Source of the DNA: Scleroderma bovista
Lineage: Eukaryota > Basidiomycota > Agaricomycetes > Boletales > Sclerodermataceae
Reading direction: 5' to 3'
NCBI GenBank assembly: GCA_037178675.1
Contig: JAYMGJ010000036.1
Location: 1 to 64,000 of the forward strand
DNA: 64,000 bases
Shown here piece after piece: positions 44,257 to 55,630 of the stretch. Numbering within the stretch: the stretch's first letter is position 1; each line of letters begins with the position of its first letter. A model generated the notes under the pieces. It ran no database searches, was not told the origin of the DNA, and saw nothing but the letters and a program-made list of their open reading frames with translations. Position numbers and translations under genes: made by a program.

Positions 44257-46298
44257 TGTGAGTCAAAGTGTGGACTTGGGTCGGAGTAATAACCCAAACA
44301 CAACACCAACAAAGGACTACGAAAATGTGCAAGTGGTGGTTTACCTCCGCGGTGTCCAGAGAGGATGTGCTGAGGAGGGGGGAAGGGGATCTACACCAAC
44401 AGGGTGATGCAGACGGTGATGCAGGATACTCCTGGGGTACAGGAGTAATAGAGGACGAAGGGGATAGGGGTCTGGACTCTTCCTAAAGCCTAGGAAGTTG
44501 TCAAAGCAGGGATTGGGTAGACTGAGACTGAAACAGTGATACTACACCTAGAGATTGGTGCAGCAAAGGGGCAGGGATGCCTCTGATGTCCAGAGGCGAG
44601 GAAGATTGACTGGTATGAAGCCTAGACTCCGCTTGAGCCTAGTATAAAGAATAGATCTTGAATAACTTGGATAAACTTGACAATATTGAGCCTTTAGACC
44701 TTCACTGAAGCCTACAAGGACTCAAAGACTGAAGGGATACTGATTGAGAGAGTCTGAGAGAGGGATAATTTCGTGCAATTGGGTCTTCTATCACTGGGCT
44801 GAGCCCAGGGGTTTAAATACATGGGGGGGCACAGCATTAAAGTACAAAAAGAGAAGGGAGTAAGCAGAATTTGTCAAGGATTGGTAAGGGATTGGTAAGA
44901 GCTTTGTAAGGGGTTTGTAAGCGATCAGTAAGGGATAAGCAGGAATGAGTAAGCATAGGAAGCATGAATAAGCTGCTGAGTAAAGGAATGAGTAAGCTGC
45001 ATGACAAGATTGATTGGTAAGGGAGTGAGTCATCAGCTGAGTAATATACCAAAAATGCGAAAGGGATAGAGTAATACTGATGACAAGAGAGCATCAGTAA
45101 GCAAGGGATGAGTCACTGCACAGCAGAAGGAGTCATTGATGCACAGCCTAAGAAGTTTGATGGGGGGGCTGTGTACCATCAGGAATTTGATGGGACAACA
45201 ATGGGGAAGATCTGGGATTAATAGGTGGATTGATCCGAGACAAAACAGCCACAAGAAGGGTACCAGGGGTCCAGAGGTCTTTTTGGGGGGTCAGCATACA
45301 CTAAGGTATAGTGCATGTGTTCTAGCACCGCTGAAGCGCAACCATGGGCTCCCTTGACGAGCTCTGTTCTGGGAAAGAACGAGAGAGGGTTCTTCTTCCT
45401 AATAGCACTATAAAGTGGGGGGAATAACTGTCATGGTGCTGGGGGACGTCGTCTGAAAGTAGGGAAGCGGATAGAGTATTGAATTCGACGCATCCAGGGA
45501 AGTGAGACGAACGACAGAGGAAGATGGACATGGCAAGTATCTGGGAGGAAGGGACCATAGGCTGAGGGCTCAGGGGACACAGAGACGACCAGAGAAGACT
45601 TCTCAAGCTTGACAATAGACCTAAGATGACCAAAGTACGTCCTTGATGCAGGACTGACGAGGAGAACGCGCTGACCGAGAACGAGAGGGACTGAGGGAGC
45701 AGGCTGGGAAGATATGTGCCAGGCAGTGCACGGGAACTCTGGGAGAGGCTGTCCTAAGAGCAGGACATAGTGGAGATCTGCAGCAATAGCGGAGAAATGA
45801 TCCAGAGAAAATACGGACTCCATAGTGAGCGATGAAGCGAACGTCTGGATTGCAGGGGGAATATCTCCGTGGGAAATGAACGGATTTGCGTCGGAACTTG
45901 ACAGGCAGATAGACCACGCTCTAGGCTTTCTGACGGTATAGTTACGTGCCTGATAGCTTCAGAAACGATGGAGCTATTCAAAATATCGGAATGCCGGCAC
46001 TGGGCGCCTAAAAATGACATTTGGGCGCTAAAAATCATTTCTTCTCTTTCTCCTTCGTTTCTCCATCAATTCTTCGGCTTCTTTGATCGTTCTGGTATGG
46101 GAGTTGGACTGCAGACGTGTGCATTCCTTTCTCATACCACAATTGACGTTATTCCTTCAGTTTCTTCTGCTTCTTGGCGGTTCTCGTGCGATAGATGGCT
46201 ACAATGAGGGTCCGTTGTGCTTATCCTTCGCATAAGGATCATTCGATATAGGCATTATCTTCCATGTTCACTGTACCAAACCTGTTTGGTGCGTGACA
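44257..46298 (-). mobile_element. Long LTR-like element, type II, copy C (inverted)
   Basis: In its own (minus) orientation it starts TGTCACGCACCAAACAGGTTTGG at 46298 and ends CACTTTGACTCACA at 44257. It is the same architecture as copy A, with a U3 reading frame and the stretch ACCACCACTTGCAC before the end. The outer flanks of A and C are complementary (CACGG before A, CCGTG after C), so the palindrome extends a few bases beyond the LTR ends. Confidence 0.75.
45431..45823 (-). CDS. Conserved LTR-embedded reading frame, copy C
   Basis: 130 codons from an ATG at 45823: MESVFSLDHFSAIAADLHYV, then WHISSQPAPSVPLVL and PASRTYFGHLRSIVKLE. It aligns along its length with copies A, B and D and is closest to D. 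Confidence 0.4.
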   Translation of the reverse strand: MESVFSLDHFSAIAADLHYVLLLGQPLPEFPCTAWHISSQPAPSVPLVLGQRVLLVSPASRTYFGHLRSIVKLEKSSLVVSVSPEPSAYGPFLPDTCHVHLPLSFVSLPWMRRIQYSIRFPTFRRRPPAP

Positions 46299-46303
46299 CC
46301 GTG

Positions 46304-46940
46304 TGTGGTAAGTCTGTGCAGGTATAGTGCTTCCGACCATTTGCAGTGAATCCTTGCATGTGCATTGGGTCCACACATGTGTAGTGAGTCCACATAGGTG
46401 TAGTGAGTCCATCCATGTGTATTGAGTCCGCGGAGGTGTAGTGCATTAGCACATGCATAGTGAGTCTGGACATGTGCAGTGAGTCCACGCATCTGTAGTG
46501 AGTCTGCATAGGTGTAGTGAGTCTGCATAGGTGTAGTGAGTCTGCATAGGTGTAGTGAGTCTGCATAGGTGTAGTGCATCTGCACCTGTGTAGTGAGTCC
46601 ACGCATCTGTAGTCAGTCAGTGTAGTGAGTCCACACCTGTGTGGTCAGTCCGGGCAGGTGTAGTGCATCTGTGCAGGTGTAGTACATCCAAGCATGTGCA
46701 GTGAATCCTTGCATGTGCAGTGAGTCCACACCTGTGTGGTGATTCTGCACAGGTGTAGTGTGTCTGAACATGTGCAGTGCATCTGAACATGTGCAGTGCA
46801 TGCATGCATGTGTAGTGAGTCTGCACATATGCAGTGAGTCCGCGCATGTGTAGTGAGTCCACACAGGTGCAGTGAGTCTGCGCAGGTGCAGTGAGTCTGT
46901 GCAGGTGCAGTGAGTCCGCACAGGTGTAGTGACCCTGGGG
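46304..46940. repeat. Minisatellite, ~18-bp units
   Basis: About 35 diverged copies of a unit like GTGTAGTGAGTCCACACA or GTGTAGTGAGTCTGCATAG run from the outer end of LTR-like copy C. Several perfect units repeat at 46500-46570. Long Thr/His/Cys-rich frames on the minus strand are artefacts of the repeat. Confidence 0.9.
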
Positions 46941-48320
46941 TATCCCAGTCCCTGCATCCTGCATTAATGATCCCAAATACTGCCTAACTGGCAGATGTAC
47001 CGCACCAGTTGATGGTACTCACCATTACATTTGCAATGCAATAAACTCTTGACCCATCCATTCAGATGCAGTACAGTAGCATCCTAGCTGGCCCACATGA
47101 CATGGTGATATGTATCCTTAAACAACACAACAGCCCACCCATATCACATAGTGACAATACTCTAATGTTCAACCCACCCATGTTACATGGTGACAGTCTT
47201 TCCCAGGCTCCCCGTCTGCTGGCCTATCAGACCTGGGCGAATATCACCCTTGTCTGGCCATCTAAATGGGACAAGGTAGGTACATTATGTGCAAAGGTCT
47301 CTTTTCCAGAGGGCCCTTGATTGATGGGGCGTCTTACACTCCCTCAGGCTTTGCCATTATCCTCATCCTCATCCTCGTCCTCAGCAGCTAAGTCGAGAAA
47401 CCTTTGTACATTCACCTTTCAATGCTTCGGTTGCTGACAAGCCCTGCCAGAAGAAGGTCGCACAGCACTCTGGGAGGGGTTGGGCTGGCTGAGACACTAG
47501 GTAGAGATGCAGAAATAGCAAAGTGGACACCATGAGTCTGCATGGCTTCTTTGACAAGAGCAGGGGGTGGCCGGGAGTCTTCATTGGAAGGGTCAGATGA
47601 TGTGAATATTGTGTCAATGAGTGGTTTCCACTTGCCATGGATGTATGGTGACCTGAGTTCCCTGATTTTGGTGTCAAAATCAGGGTACCCAATTGTATCT
47701 TCAGCCCAGTCCATTATCAGATGCCAGGCGGACAGGTCCTTGAGTAACGAGCCAGCCAAGTTCAGTCAGAATTGGTGGGATACATACCTGATGTCATGCT
47801 TGGCAGTCCTGCATTCTCGTCAAAGCTGACACTATGAGTCTGCATAGCTTCTTCAACAAGAGCAGAGGGGGGCACAGGTCTTCATTGGAAGGATCAGATG
47901 ACATGAATATTGTGCTGATAAGTGGTCACCAGTGACCCGAGTCCCCTAACTCTTGTGTCAAAATCGGGGTATCCAATTTTATCTTCAGCCCAGTCCATTA
48001 TCAGATGCCAGGCAGATGGATCCCTGAGTAATGAATGGGCTAAGTTCAGTGGATGAGATGACAATATCTTAAAATTGATGAGATACATACCTGATGTCGC
48101 ACTCAGCATTCCTTTGTTCTCATAGGCAGGTGTCCCAACATCCATCCGGGGGTACTTTGACTTCTGTACTAGTTCATCCTCGTAGTCCTCAACATTCATC
48201 ACTTGATGCTTCGTGCTTGATGACTCCTTCTCTGCCAGCTTCTCCATGAATTCTTTCTTCAAGGCAAAACAAAGTGGGGTGGGTCGGGGGATGAGACACA
48301 GTACAACAAATGAGTCCACA
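46941..48320 (-). pseudogene. Unknown coding fragments with an internal duplication
   Basis: Minus-strand frames at 47759-47412 and 48319-47894 both contain SAWHLIMDWAEDxIGYPDFDT followed by related sequence, so a segment of roughly 300 bp was duplicated in tandem. The second also contains KKEFMEKLAEKESSSTKHQV and intron-like breaks. I do not recognise the family; it may be a captured or transposon-associated gene. Confidence 0.4.
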
Positions 48321-49478
48321 CTTCAAGATGTCGGATGGCAATGTTTGGCAAACAAGGGATGGGGCTGTACACCATTGTAGTCATTAGAATTAACACAACT
48401 AAGCAGCTGACAAATCCATACCTAACACAGCCTGGTCAAACAGTTCTGCCTTTGTCTGTCAGGCCATCTGTTTCTTCATAACCAATGTACAAGCGATGGC
48501 AGTGGCACATTCTTTTGTGATACTACATGCTAATCTAATTAGTCTATTGACAGTACTGACAGTGTTCTAATGCTATTAACTAGTGGATTGGGGGGGAGGA
48601 AAAACGATGTGATACATATAGCAAAGAACATAGGGGAAGAAAAGAAAGAATTACTACTGCTGTCACTGAGTGGTGGAAGTTTCAACTCCTGACAGTCATG
48701 TGCTGGTTCAATGCCGTTCAGTTTATAAGGCTGCAATTTTCACATGTATTTCCTTTCCACTTCCTTTACCATCCCCTCACCCATACCAGTAGACATAATC
48801 ATAATGGTAGTCTGGTAGTCATAAAATAGTCGCAATAGTAGTAGAATCCCCAATAAGTATGAAATGACATGAATGTAGTAAGGTTATAATGAATATAAGA
48901 TATAGTAGTCCCATCGCTGTAGTAGTTTGGTGGGTGCTGATCAGCATCCCGTTGCTGTACAAGGCCTCACATTTTTAAGTTTAGGTTCTCACTGCCCAAT
49001 GCAAAATATTCATATTGTGTGTTTTATATTAACTACTCTGATGGGGAGGGGAAGATCTAACCCTTCATTTCTGCCAAGATTTGGTGGATGTATACTTCAA
49101 TTGGAGGAGTACCAGATCTTGAACCAGCCAGCAGTCTTCAAAGTTGTCAAGGATGGGAAATGCAGCTATAGCCTATGGAGGTCATGTCACAGTGATCCTT
49201 ACAAACCACTTCAATGGTGCAATGGTGAGTCCCCTGCTATGAACCTTCATCATCAAAAACTTACTGGCAATTTTTTGAAGCCAGTCTCTCCCCAGCCCAT
49301 CTGCTCCTCCAGATTGTAGCCACCATGCCCTGGCTGACCCACCTTGCCAGTGGGTTTAGGGATTTTATTGCTACTTTCTTCATCTCCATCCAAAGATGAC
49401 AAACTTGACTCTGATGGCAAGGGTGAGTTGGACCTTTCTCCTCCATCTTTGTTGATAACAACTGATTTTCCCGAGGGC
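48321..49478. other. Mostly non-coding; one short coding-like block
   Basis: Around 49068-49225 (plus strand) a frame reads LPRFGGCILQLEEYQILNQPAVFKVVKDGK, which looks coding, but no start, intron or family could be assigned. The rest holds nothing I can support. Confidence 0.3.
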
Positions 49479-49836
49479 TTTTTTTTTTTTTTTTTTGAAT
49501 CCATTTAAGTGCATTGAGGGTCAACAGACCCTATGTTGCACTAAGCTAATGTACATACAAGCTATGTGCAAGGTAACATGACTACTCAAATGTTCAACAC
49601 TGACATGAGCCTGTGCCGGAAAAGCCAGTAAGCACAGGACAGGGCAGACCACCAAGGTGGCCCACCCCAGGAAATGTACCTAGAGTGTGCCGGATCACGG
49701 GGAGGGGGAGAAGGGGTGAGGAGGGTGGGGGGGATAGATCCCGACCTACATCGGGCAGTATATACTAGGGGCTGGGGGCATTAACACCCCGGCTGGCATG
49801 GCAAGAGCAGTGATGACCAACTCCTGGGGGGCCTGG
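49479..49836 (-). pseudogene. LINE 3' tail fragment
   Basis: A run of 18 T at 49479-49496 (poly(A) on the minus strand) is followed by GTGCATTGAGGG...CCCTATGTTGCACTAAGCTA, a motif almost the same as that after the T-run at 14047 (GTGCATTCAGGG...CCCTATGTTGCACTAAGCTA). These are 3' ends of the same LINE family. No coding part is preserved here. Confidence 0.6.
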
Positions 49837-52219
49837 TGTCACGCACCAAACATGTTTGGTACTGTGGACATGGAGAAAGTTAGCCGATGAAACTAATGCG
49901 AAGAACGCACACCCAAGATCTGTTGAAAGATTGTCCCGACTTGAGGGATACAGACAGCCCTCGCTATCCATATCATGCAAAGTCAAGACTATCCTTATGC
50001 GAAGAATGAATACAATCCTCATCGTAGCCATCTATCGCACAAGAATGACTATCCTGATGCAAGAGATGAATGCCAATGCTGACAGTCATCTATCGCACGA
50101 GAACCGCCAAGAAGCAGAGGAATCCAAGGAATAATGACTATTTCAGTATGAGAAAGGAATGCAAGCAAATGCAGTCCAACTCCCATACCAGAACAACCAA
50201 AGTAGCAGAAGAAACAATTGAGAAACGAAGGAAAAAGAGAAGAATCATTTTTAGCACCCAAATGTCAAATTTAGGCACCCAGTGCTGGCATTCCGATATT
50301 TTGAATAGCTCTGCCGTTTTTGAAGCTATCAGGCACGTGACTATACCATCATGGAGCCTAGACCGTACTCTATCTGCCTGTCAAGTTCCGACGTAAATCT
50401 GTTTATTTCCCACGGAGATATTCCACCCGCAATCCAGACACCCGCTTCATCAGTCACTATGGAGTCCGCATTTTCTCTGGAACGTTTCTCCGCTATTGCA
50501 GCAGACCTCAACTACATTCTGCTCTTGGAACAGCCTCTCCCTGAGCTCCTGTGTACTGCCTGGTACATATCTTCCCAGCCTGCTCCCTCAGTCCCTCTTG
50601 TTCTCGGTCAGCACATTCTCCTTGTCAGTCCTGCGTCGCACACATACTTTGGTCGTCTCAAGTCTATCGTTAGACTTGAAAATTCATACCTGGTTGTCTC
50701 TGTGTCTCCTGAGTCCTCTGCATATGGTCCTTTTATCCCAGAGTCCTGTCACATCCATCTCCCTCCATCATTCATCTTGCTTCCCTGGACACATCGAATC
50801 CACTACTTGTGTTTTACTTCGCTGCTATCCCGCAACAAACACGAATGAAACAGTGCTCTAGAACCCTTCTTAGGAGCCCTTATAGAGTACAGAACCTTCC
50901 CCTTACTGCTCAAGGGAAGACTGCACTTCAGGAGCACCAATTTTTGCATTTTTGTCCTACAGAAGCTCAACCCAAGGGATTTGTGACACTCTGTGACCAG
51001 CTGTGACTCTACTTGTCATTCCAGGCCCCCTGACACTGCTATTTTGGTTGGATCAATTCTCTTATTATCCCCCAGCCACTCCCATCAGTGGCACTGCTTC
51101 AGAAGCTCATCTCCAGATCTAAAGTTCAATAAATCATAGGTTGTGCTTCCCTTCTGTCTGAGTCACACAGAGTCACTCTGGCTCACTCTGACTCACTCTG
51201 GCTCACTCTGACTCACTCTGGCTCACTCTGACTCACTCTGCTGCGCATTATTCATCCCCTCTTGGCATTACTAATCCCCATTACTCCCCTTACCAATCAC
51301 TTACCAATCATCCTTCAAATCATGCTTATCATGCTGCTTATTAATTCATGACTCATGCCCCTATGATTCATATGCATTATGACATCGCATATGCTCATTT
51401 AGCTTCGATCTACTCATCCCCTGCTTTCCCCCCCTCTCTTTTGGGCCCCATGCAATGATTTTTCCATGTTCTTGGTTATGCACCCCTTTTTACCTATGTT
51501 TCTGCTCATTCCCTTGGCTCAGCAGCTTGTTTAGGCTTTCCCCATCGATGACTCAGCCTGATTACACTGCTTACTGATTGCTTACCAATTTCTTACCAAT
51601 CTCTTACCAAGCACTTAGTCATTTGTGCTTACAGGGCCACAGCCCCTCCTGTATATAAACCAGCAGCCAAAGGCTGCAAGGAAGTGTCTGCTTCCCCCTC
51701 AATAAAGCGACCACAGTCACTCTCACTCACTCTCTATAAGCTCCCTCTCTGTCTTTGGACTTGTAGGTCACTCAGTGCTGGCCTAAAGCTCCTATATTGT
51801 TGTTTGTCAGATATATCTTGTATCTGATCAGTTCTCTAGGCTGAAGCGCAGTCTAGCATCTCTATCCACTCTATCCCATCACTCTCCATCGCATTCTTGA
51901 AGCAGGAACTGTCCCCTTGCTTCCCTGTTGCTCCATCACTGCTGTTGCACTCCTATTGTCATTCCATCACTGCTGCTCAATCCCAGGACTCTTCCTAACC
52001 ACTGTGGTAGGCTGAAGAGGAGTCAATACCATCCCCAGTCGCATCTATTCCCCATCAGAAGCCCTTCCCTTCCCTCCTGCACCTTGCCTGAAGGCGTGCA
52101 GCACCTTCCCCTGTGGAGATTAAATACCAAAACCGCAAAGGAGGACCACCACTCGCATATTGCTGTCATTTGGTGTTGGTTGTTGGTTGTTCTGACCTCT
52201 TCCCTCACTTAGGCGCACA
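49837..52219 (+). mobile_element. Long LTR-like element, type I, copy B
   Basis: It starts TGTCACGCACCAAACATGTTTGG and ends CTTAGGCGCACA, as in copy A, with which it is closely similar. It has the same TATA (near 51651), AATAAA (near 51701) and U3 reading frame, plus a short tandem of CTCTGGCTCACTCTGACTCA near 51175-51240. Flanks CCTGG and CCGGA are not a perfect duplication. Confidence 0.8.
50459..50848 (+). CDS. Conserved LTR-embedded reading frame, copy B
   Basis: From ATG 50459 (an upstream in-frame ATG lies at 50351): MESAFSLERFSAIAADLNYI, WYISSQPAPSVPLVLGQHI and SVSPESSAYGPFIPESCHIH. Homologous to copies A, C and D. Confidence 0.4.
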   Translation: MESAFSLERFSAIAADLNYILLLEQPLPELLCTAWYISSQPAPSVPLVLGQHILLVSPASHTYFGRLKSIVRLENSYLVVSVSPESSAYGPFIPESCHIHLPPSFILLPWTHRIHYLCFTSLLSRNKHE

Positions 52220-53058
52220 CCGGATGGTGATCTCCAGATCACCATTGCAGTCGAAACCCATGAACCGGAGCATGTCCAAGGTGAAGATCACCTCCAACAC
52301 TTGCTGTATGTCATCAGGGATATCAAATGGATAGAAGGGTGTCATGGAGGAATTGATGGAGCGGAAGGGAGGTGGGCAGTGCCAATGATCTAAGACAGCC
52401 TGTAGCCACTTGTGCTGGGGATGGGCAATGCCCTCCTGGGTGACAGACATAGATGATGAGGTGGAGGGGGAGGGGGGATGGGGGGGCACCACAGTGGGGG
52501 CGGTGTGTGGAGAGAGTGGGGCTGTGAAAGAAGCCTCATGTAAAGATCAAAGGGCCTGGACCTCTCTTCCCAAGGCCACAATCTCCACACAGAGCTCCAC
52601 AATGGTGCCGGTGGGTTGAGGGGGGATATTTGCAACAGGCTGGGGGGCGGCGCAAGTGGGGGATGCAGGGGGTGGTTTCCTCACCATGAGGTGGGCATGT
52701 TGGGCATGGAGGTGCAACAGCATGTTGTTCTGGTATAGTTTGACATAGGCAGGGTTCTCCCTGCCTATCTCTGGGTTGAGTGCCTGAGGAGCGAGTTGTG
52801 ACTTGAACACATGGAATATGGAGACTATCCAATGGATAGCCTTGGGGCTGTCCTTTGGACACAAGGTTGGGACAGTGGGTACCTGGAATGATGTGCCAGC
52901 ATTGGGGTCAGCTTTCGTGATCCAGGACCAACAGAATGGGTGGGCACTAAAGTGATGGAAAACCAATTGAGGGACTGCAGGCAGGGGAAATTGAGCTCTG
53001 AAGGAGCCCCTGGGGAAAGCATGGTAACATTTTCCTATATCTGAGAGAAGAATCGTGC
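52220..53058 (-). pseudogene. Unknown coding fragment between LTR-like copies B and D
   Basis: Minus-strand frames 53030-52547 and 52492-52205 give FPRGSFRAQFPLPAVPQLVF, then PVPTVP-type and GTIVELCVEIVALGREVQAL, then QAVLDHWHCPPPFRSINSSM and IPDDIQQVLEVIFTLDMLRF. The sequence looks genuinely coding with Pro-rich linkers, but I recognise no domain. It is bordered on both sides by LTR-like ends. Confidence 0.35.
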
Positions 53059-55143
53059 TGTCATGCACCAAACAGGTTTGGTACAGTGAACATGGAAGAT
53101 ACCGACTATATTGAATGATCCTTATGCGAAGGATAAGCACAATGGACCCTCATCATAGCCATCTATCGCACAAGAAGACTATCCTGATGCAAGAGATGAA
53201 TGCCGACGCTGACAGTCATCCCTTGCACAAGAACCACCAAGAAGCAGAAGAAACTGAATGAATAATGTCTATTATGGTATGAGAAAGGAATGCACACTAT
53301 TGCAGTCCAACTCCCATACCAGAACGAGCAAAGAAGCTGAAGAATTGAAGGAGAAATGAAGGAAAGAAGAGAAGAAATGATTTTAGCACCCAAATGTCAT
53401 TTTTAGGTGCCCAGTGCTGGCATTCCGATATTTCAAATAGCTCCACCATTTCTGAAGCTATCAGGCACGTGACTATACCGTCAGAGAGCCTAGAGCATGG
53501 TCTATCTGCCTGTCAAGTTTTGACATAAATCTGTTCATTTCCCACAGAGATATTCCCCCCGCAATCCAGACACTCGTCTCATCGCTCACTATGGAGTCCG
53601 TATTTTCTCTGGATCATTTCTCCGCTATTGCTGCAGATCTCCACTATGTCCTGCTCTTAGGACAGCCTCTCCCTGGATTCCCATGCACTGGCTGGCACAT
53701 ATCTTCCCAGCCTGCTCCCTCAGTCCCCCTTGTTCTCAGTCAGCGCGTTCTCCTCGTCAGTCCTGCATCAAGGATGTACTTTGGTTGTCTTAGGTCTGTT
53801 GTCAAGCTTGAGAAGTCATCTCTGGTCATCTCTGTGTCCCCTGAGCCCTCATCATATGGTCCCTTCCTCCCAGATACTTGCCATGTCCATCTTCCTTTGT
53901 CATTTGTCTCACTTTCCTGGATGCATCAAATTCAATACTCTATCTGCTTCCCTACTTTCAGACGACGTCCCCCAGCACCATGACAGTTATTCCCCCACTT
54001 TAGAGTGCTATTAGGAAGAAGAACCCTCTCTCGTTCTTTCCCAGAAGAGAGCTCGTCAAGGGAGCCCATGGTTGCACTACAGCAGTGCTAGAACACATGC
54101 ATTACACCTTAATGTATGCTGACCCCCCAAAGACCTCTGGACCCCTGGTACCCTTCTTGTGTCTGTTCTGTCTTGGATCAATCCCCCTATTAATCCCAGA
54201 TCTTCCCCATTGTTGTCCCATCAAGTTCCTGATGGTACACAGCCTCCCATCAAACTTCTTGGGCTGTGCATCAATGACTCTCTTCTGCTGTGCAGTGACT
54301 CATCCCTTGCTTACTGATGCTCTCTTGTCATCAGTATTACTCTATCCCTTTCGCATTTTTGGTATATTACTCAGCTGATGACTCACTCCCTTGCCAATCA
54401 ATCTTGTCATGCAGCTTACTCATTCCTTTACTCAGCAGCTTATTCATGCTCCCTATGCTTATGCCTTGCTTACTGATTGCTTACAAACCCCTTACAAAGC
54501 TCTTACCAATCCCTTACCAATCCTTGACAAATTCTGCTTACTCCCTTCTCTTTTTGTACTTTAATGCTGTGCCCCCCCATGTATTTAAACCCCTGGGCTC
54601 AGCCCAGTGATCATAGAGCTGAATTGCACGAAATTATCCCTTTCTCAGTCCCTCTCAATCAGTATCCCCTCAGTTCTTTGAGTCTTGTAGGCTTCAGTGA
54701 AGGTCTAAAGGCTCTGATATTCAAGTTTTATTCAATCTATCCAAGTCCAAGTCTTTTCCTAGGCTCAAGCGGAGTCTAGTTTGTCAATCCTTCATATCCC
54801 ATTGCTTCTGGACATCAGGAGCCCCCTTGTCCCCTTGCTGCACCAATCTCTAGGTGTAGTATCGCCACTTCAGTCTCAGTCAATCCAATCCCCACTTTGA
54901 CACTTCCTAGGCTATAGGAAGAGTCCAGACCCCTATCCCCTTCATCTTCTATTGCTCCTGTACCCCAGGAGTATCCTGCATCATCATCTGCATCACCCTG
55001 TTGGTGTAGATCCCCTTCCCTCCTCCTCAGCAAATCCTCTCTGGACACCACGGAGGTAAACCACCACTCGCACAATTTCATAGTCCTTTGTTGGTGTTGT
55101 GTTTGGGTTGTTGTTCCAACCCAAATCCACACTTTGACTCACA
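53059..55143 (+). mobile_element. Long LTR-like element, type II, copy D
   Basis: It starts TGTCATGCACCAAACAGGTTTGG and ends CACTTTGACTCACA, the same ends as copy C but in the opposite genomic orientation. It has the TTTAAACCCCTGGGCTCAGCCC hairpin region near 54590 and the U3 reading frame. Flanks (CGTGC, GCGCA) do not form a duplication. Confidence 0.8.
53591..53983 (+). CDS. Conserved LTR-embedded reading frame, copy D
   Basis: 130 codons: MESVFSLDHFSAIAADLHYV, WHISSQPAPSVPLVLSQRV, SVSPEPSSYGPFLPDTCHVH, ending FRRRPPAP as in copy C. Many differences from copies A and B fall at third codon positions. Confidence 0.4.
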   Translation: MESVFSLDHFSAIAADLHYVLLLGQPLPGFPCTGWHISSQPAPSVPLVLSQRVLLVSPASRMYFGCLRSVVKLEKSSLVISVSPEPSSYGPFLPDTCHVHLPLSFVSLSWMHQIQYSICFPTFRRRPPAP

Positions 55144-55630
55144 GCGCATGGTGAGGTGGGTGAACACTGATGCTTGGTGGGGGGGACAACTTGTCCCAAA
55201 GGGGAAGGTGGTGGTTCGGGTACAAGAGGCATTCTCTTCCCGAGGGCTTTGTGATAGGGGATGCAGCTCTGGGGGTTGTTGCTCTTGAGTTAGTGGTTCT
55301 AGTTGTGGTCATGTGCTGCATTTTGACTATTGCCCCTGAGACAGCAGGTGCAGCAATCAGAAGGTGTGACATAGCCATCTCTTCCTTGGCAGATACAGCT
55401 ACAGGATTTTTAGGTTGGCAACACATCTCCATTTGCAAAAATAACATGGGCAATGGTTGTGGTGGCTCAGGCATATTGTAGAATGTGGGGACTGGATGAG
55501 ACTTGCAGGAAGGCATGGTGAATGAACATACCATGATCCCGAGAAGTACTATTTAATGTTTTTAATGTCATCACCATACTTTTGTGTTATTGGTGCTTCA
55601 GTGCTATTGTGAGTCAGTATGGCAACCTAT
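55144..55630 (-). pseudogene. Unknown Pro/Thr-rich coding fragment
   Basis: A minus-strand frame (55534-55139) includes HPVPTFYNMPEPPQPLPMLF, then TTTRTTNSRATTPRAASPIT. It is low-complexity with no domain visible. It may belong with the fragment at 52220-53058, from which it would have been separated by copy D. Confidence 0.25.

Noticed and set aside
46255..46976. Long Thr/His/Cys-rich minus-strand reading frames
   Set aside because: They are read through an ~18-bp minisatellite whose unit length is a multiple of three in many places; no gene signal.
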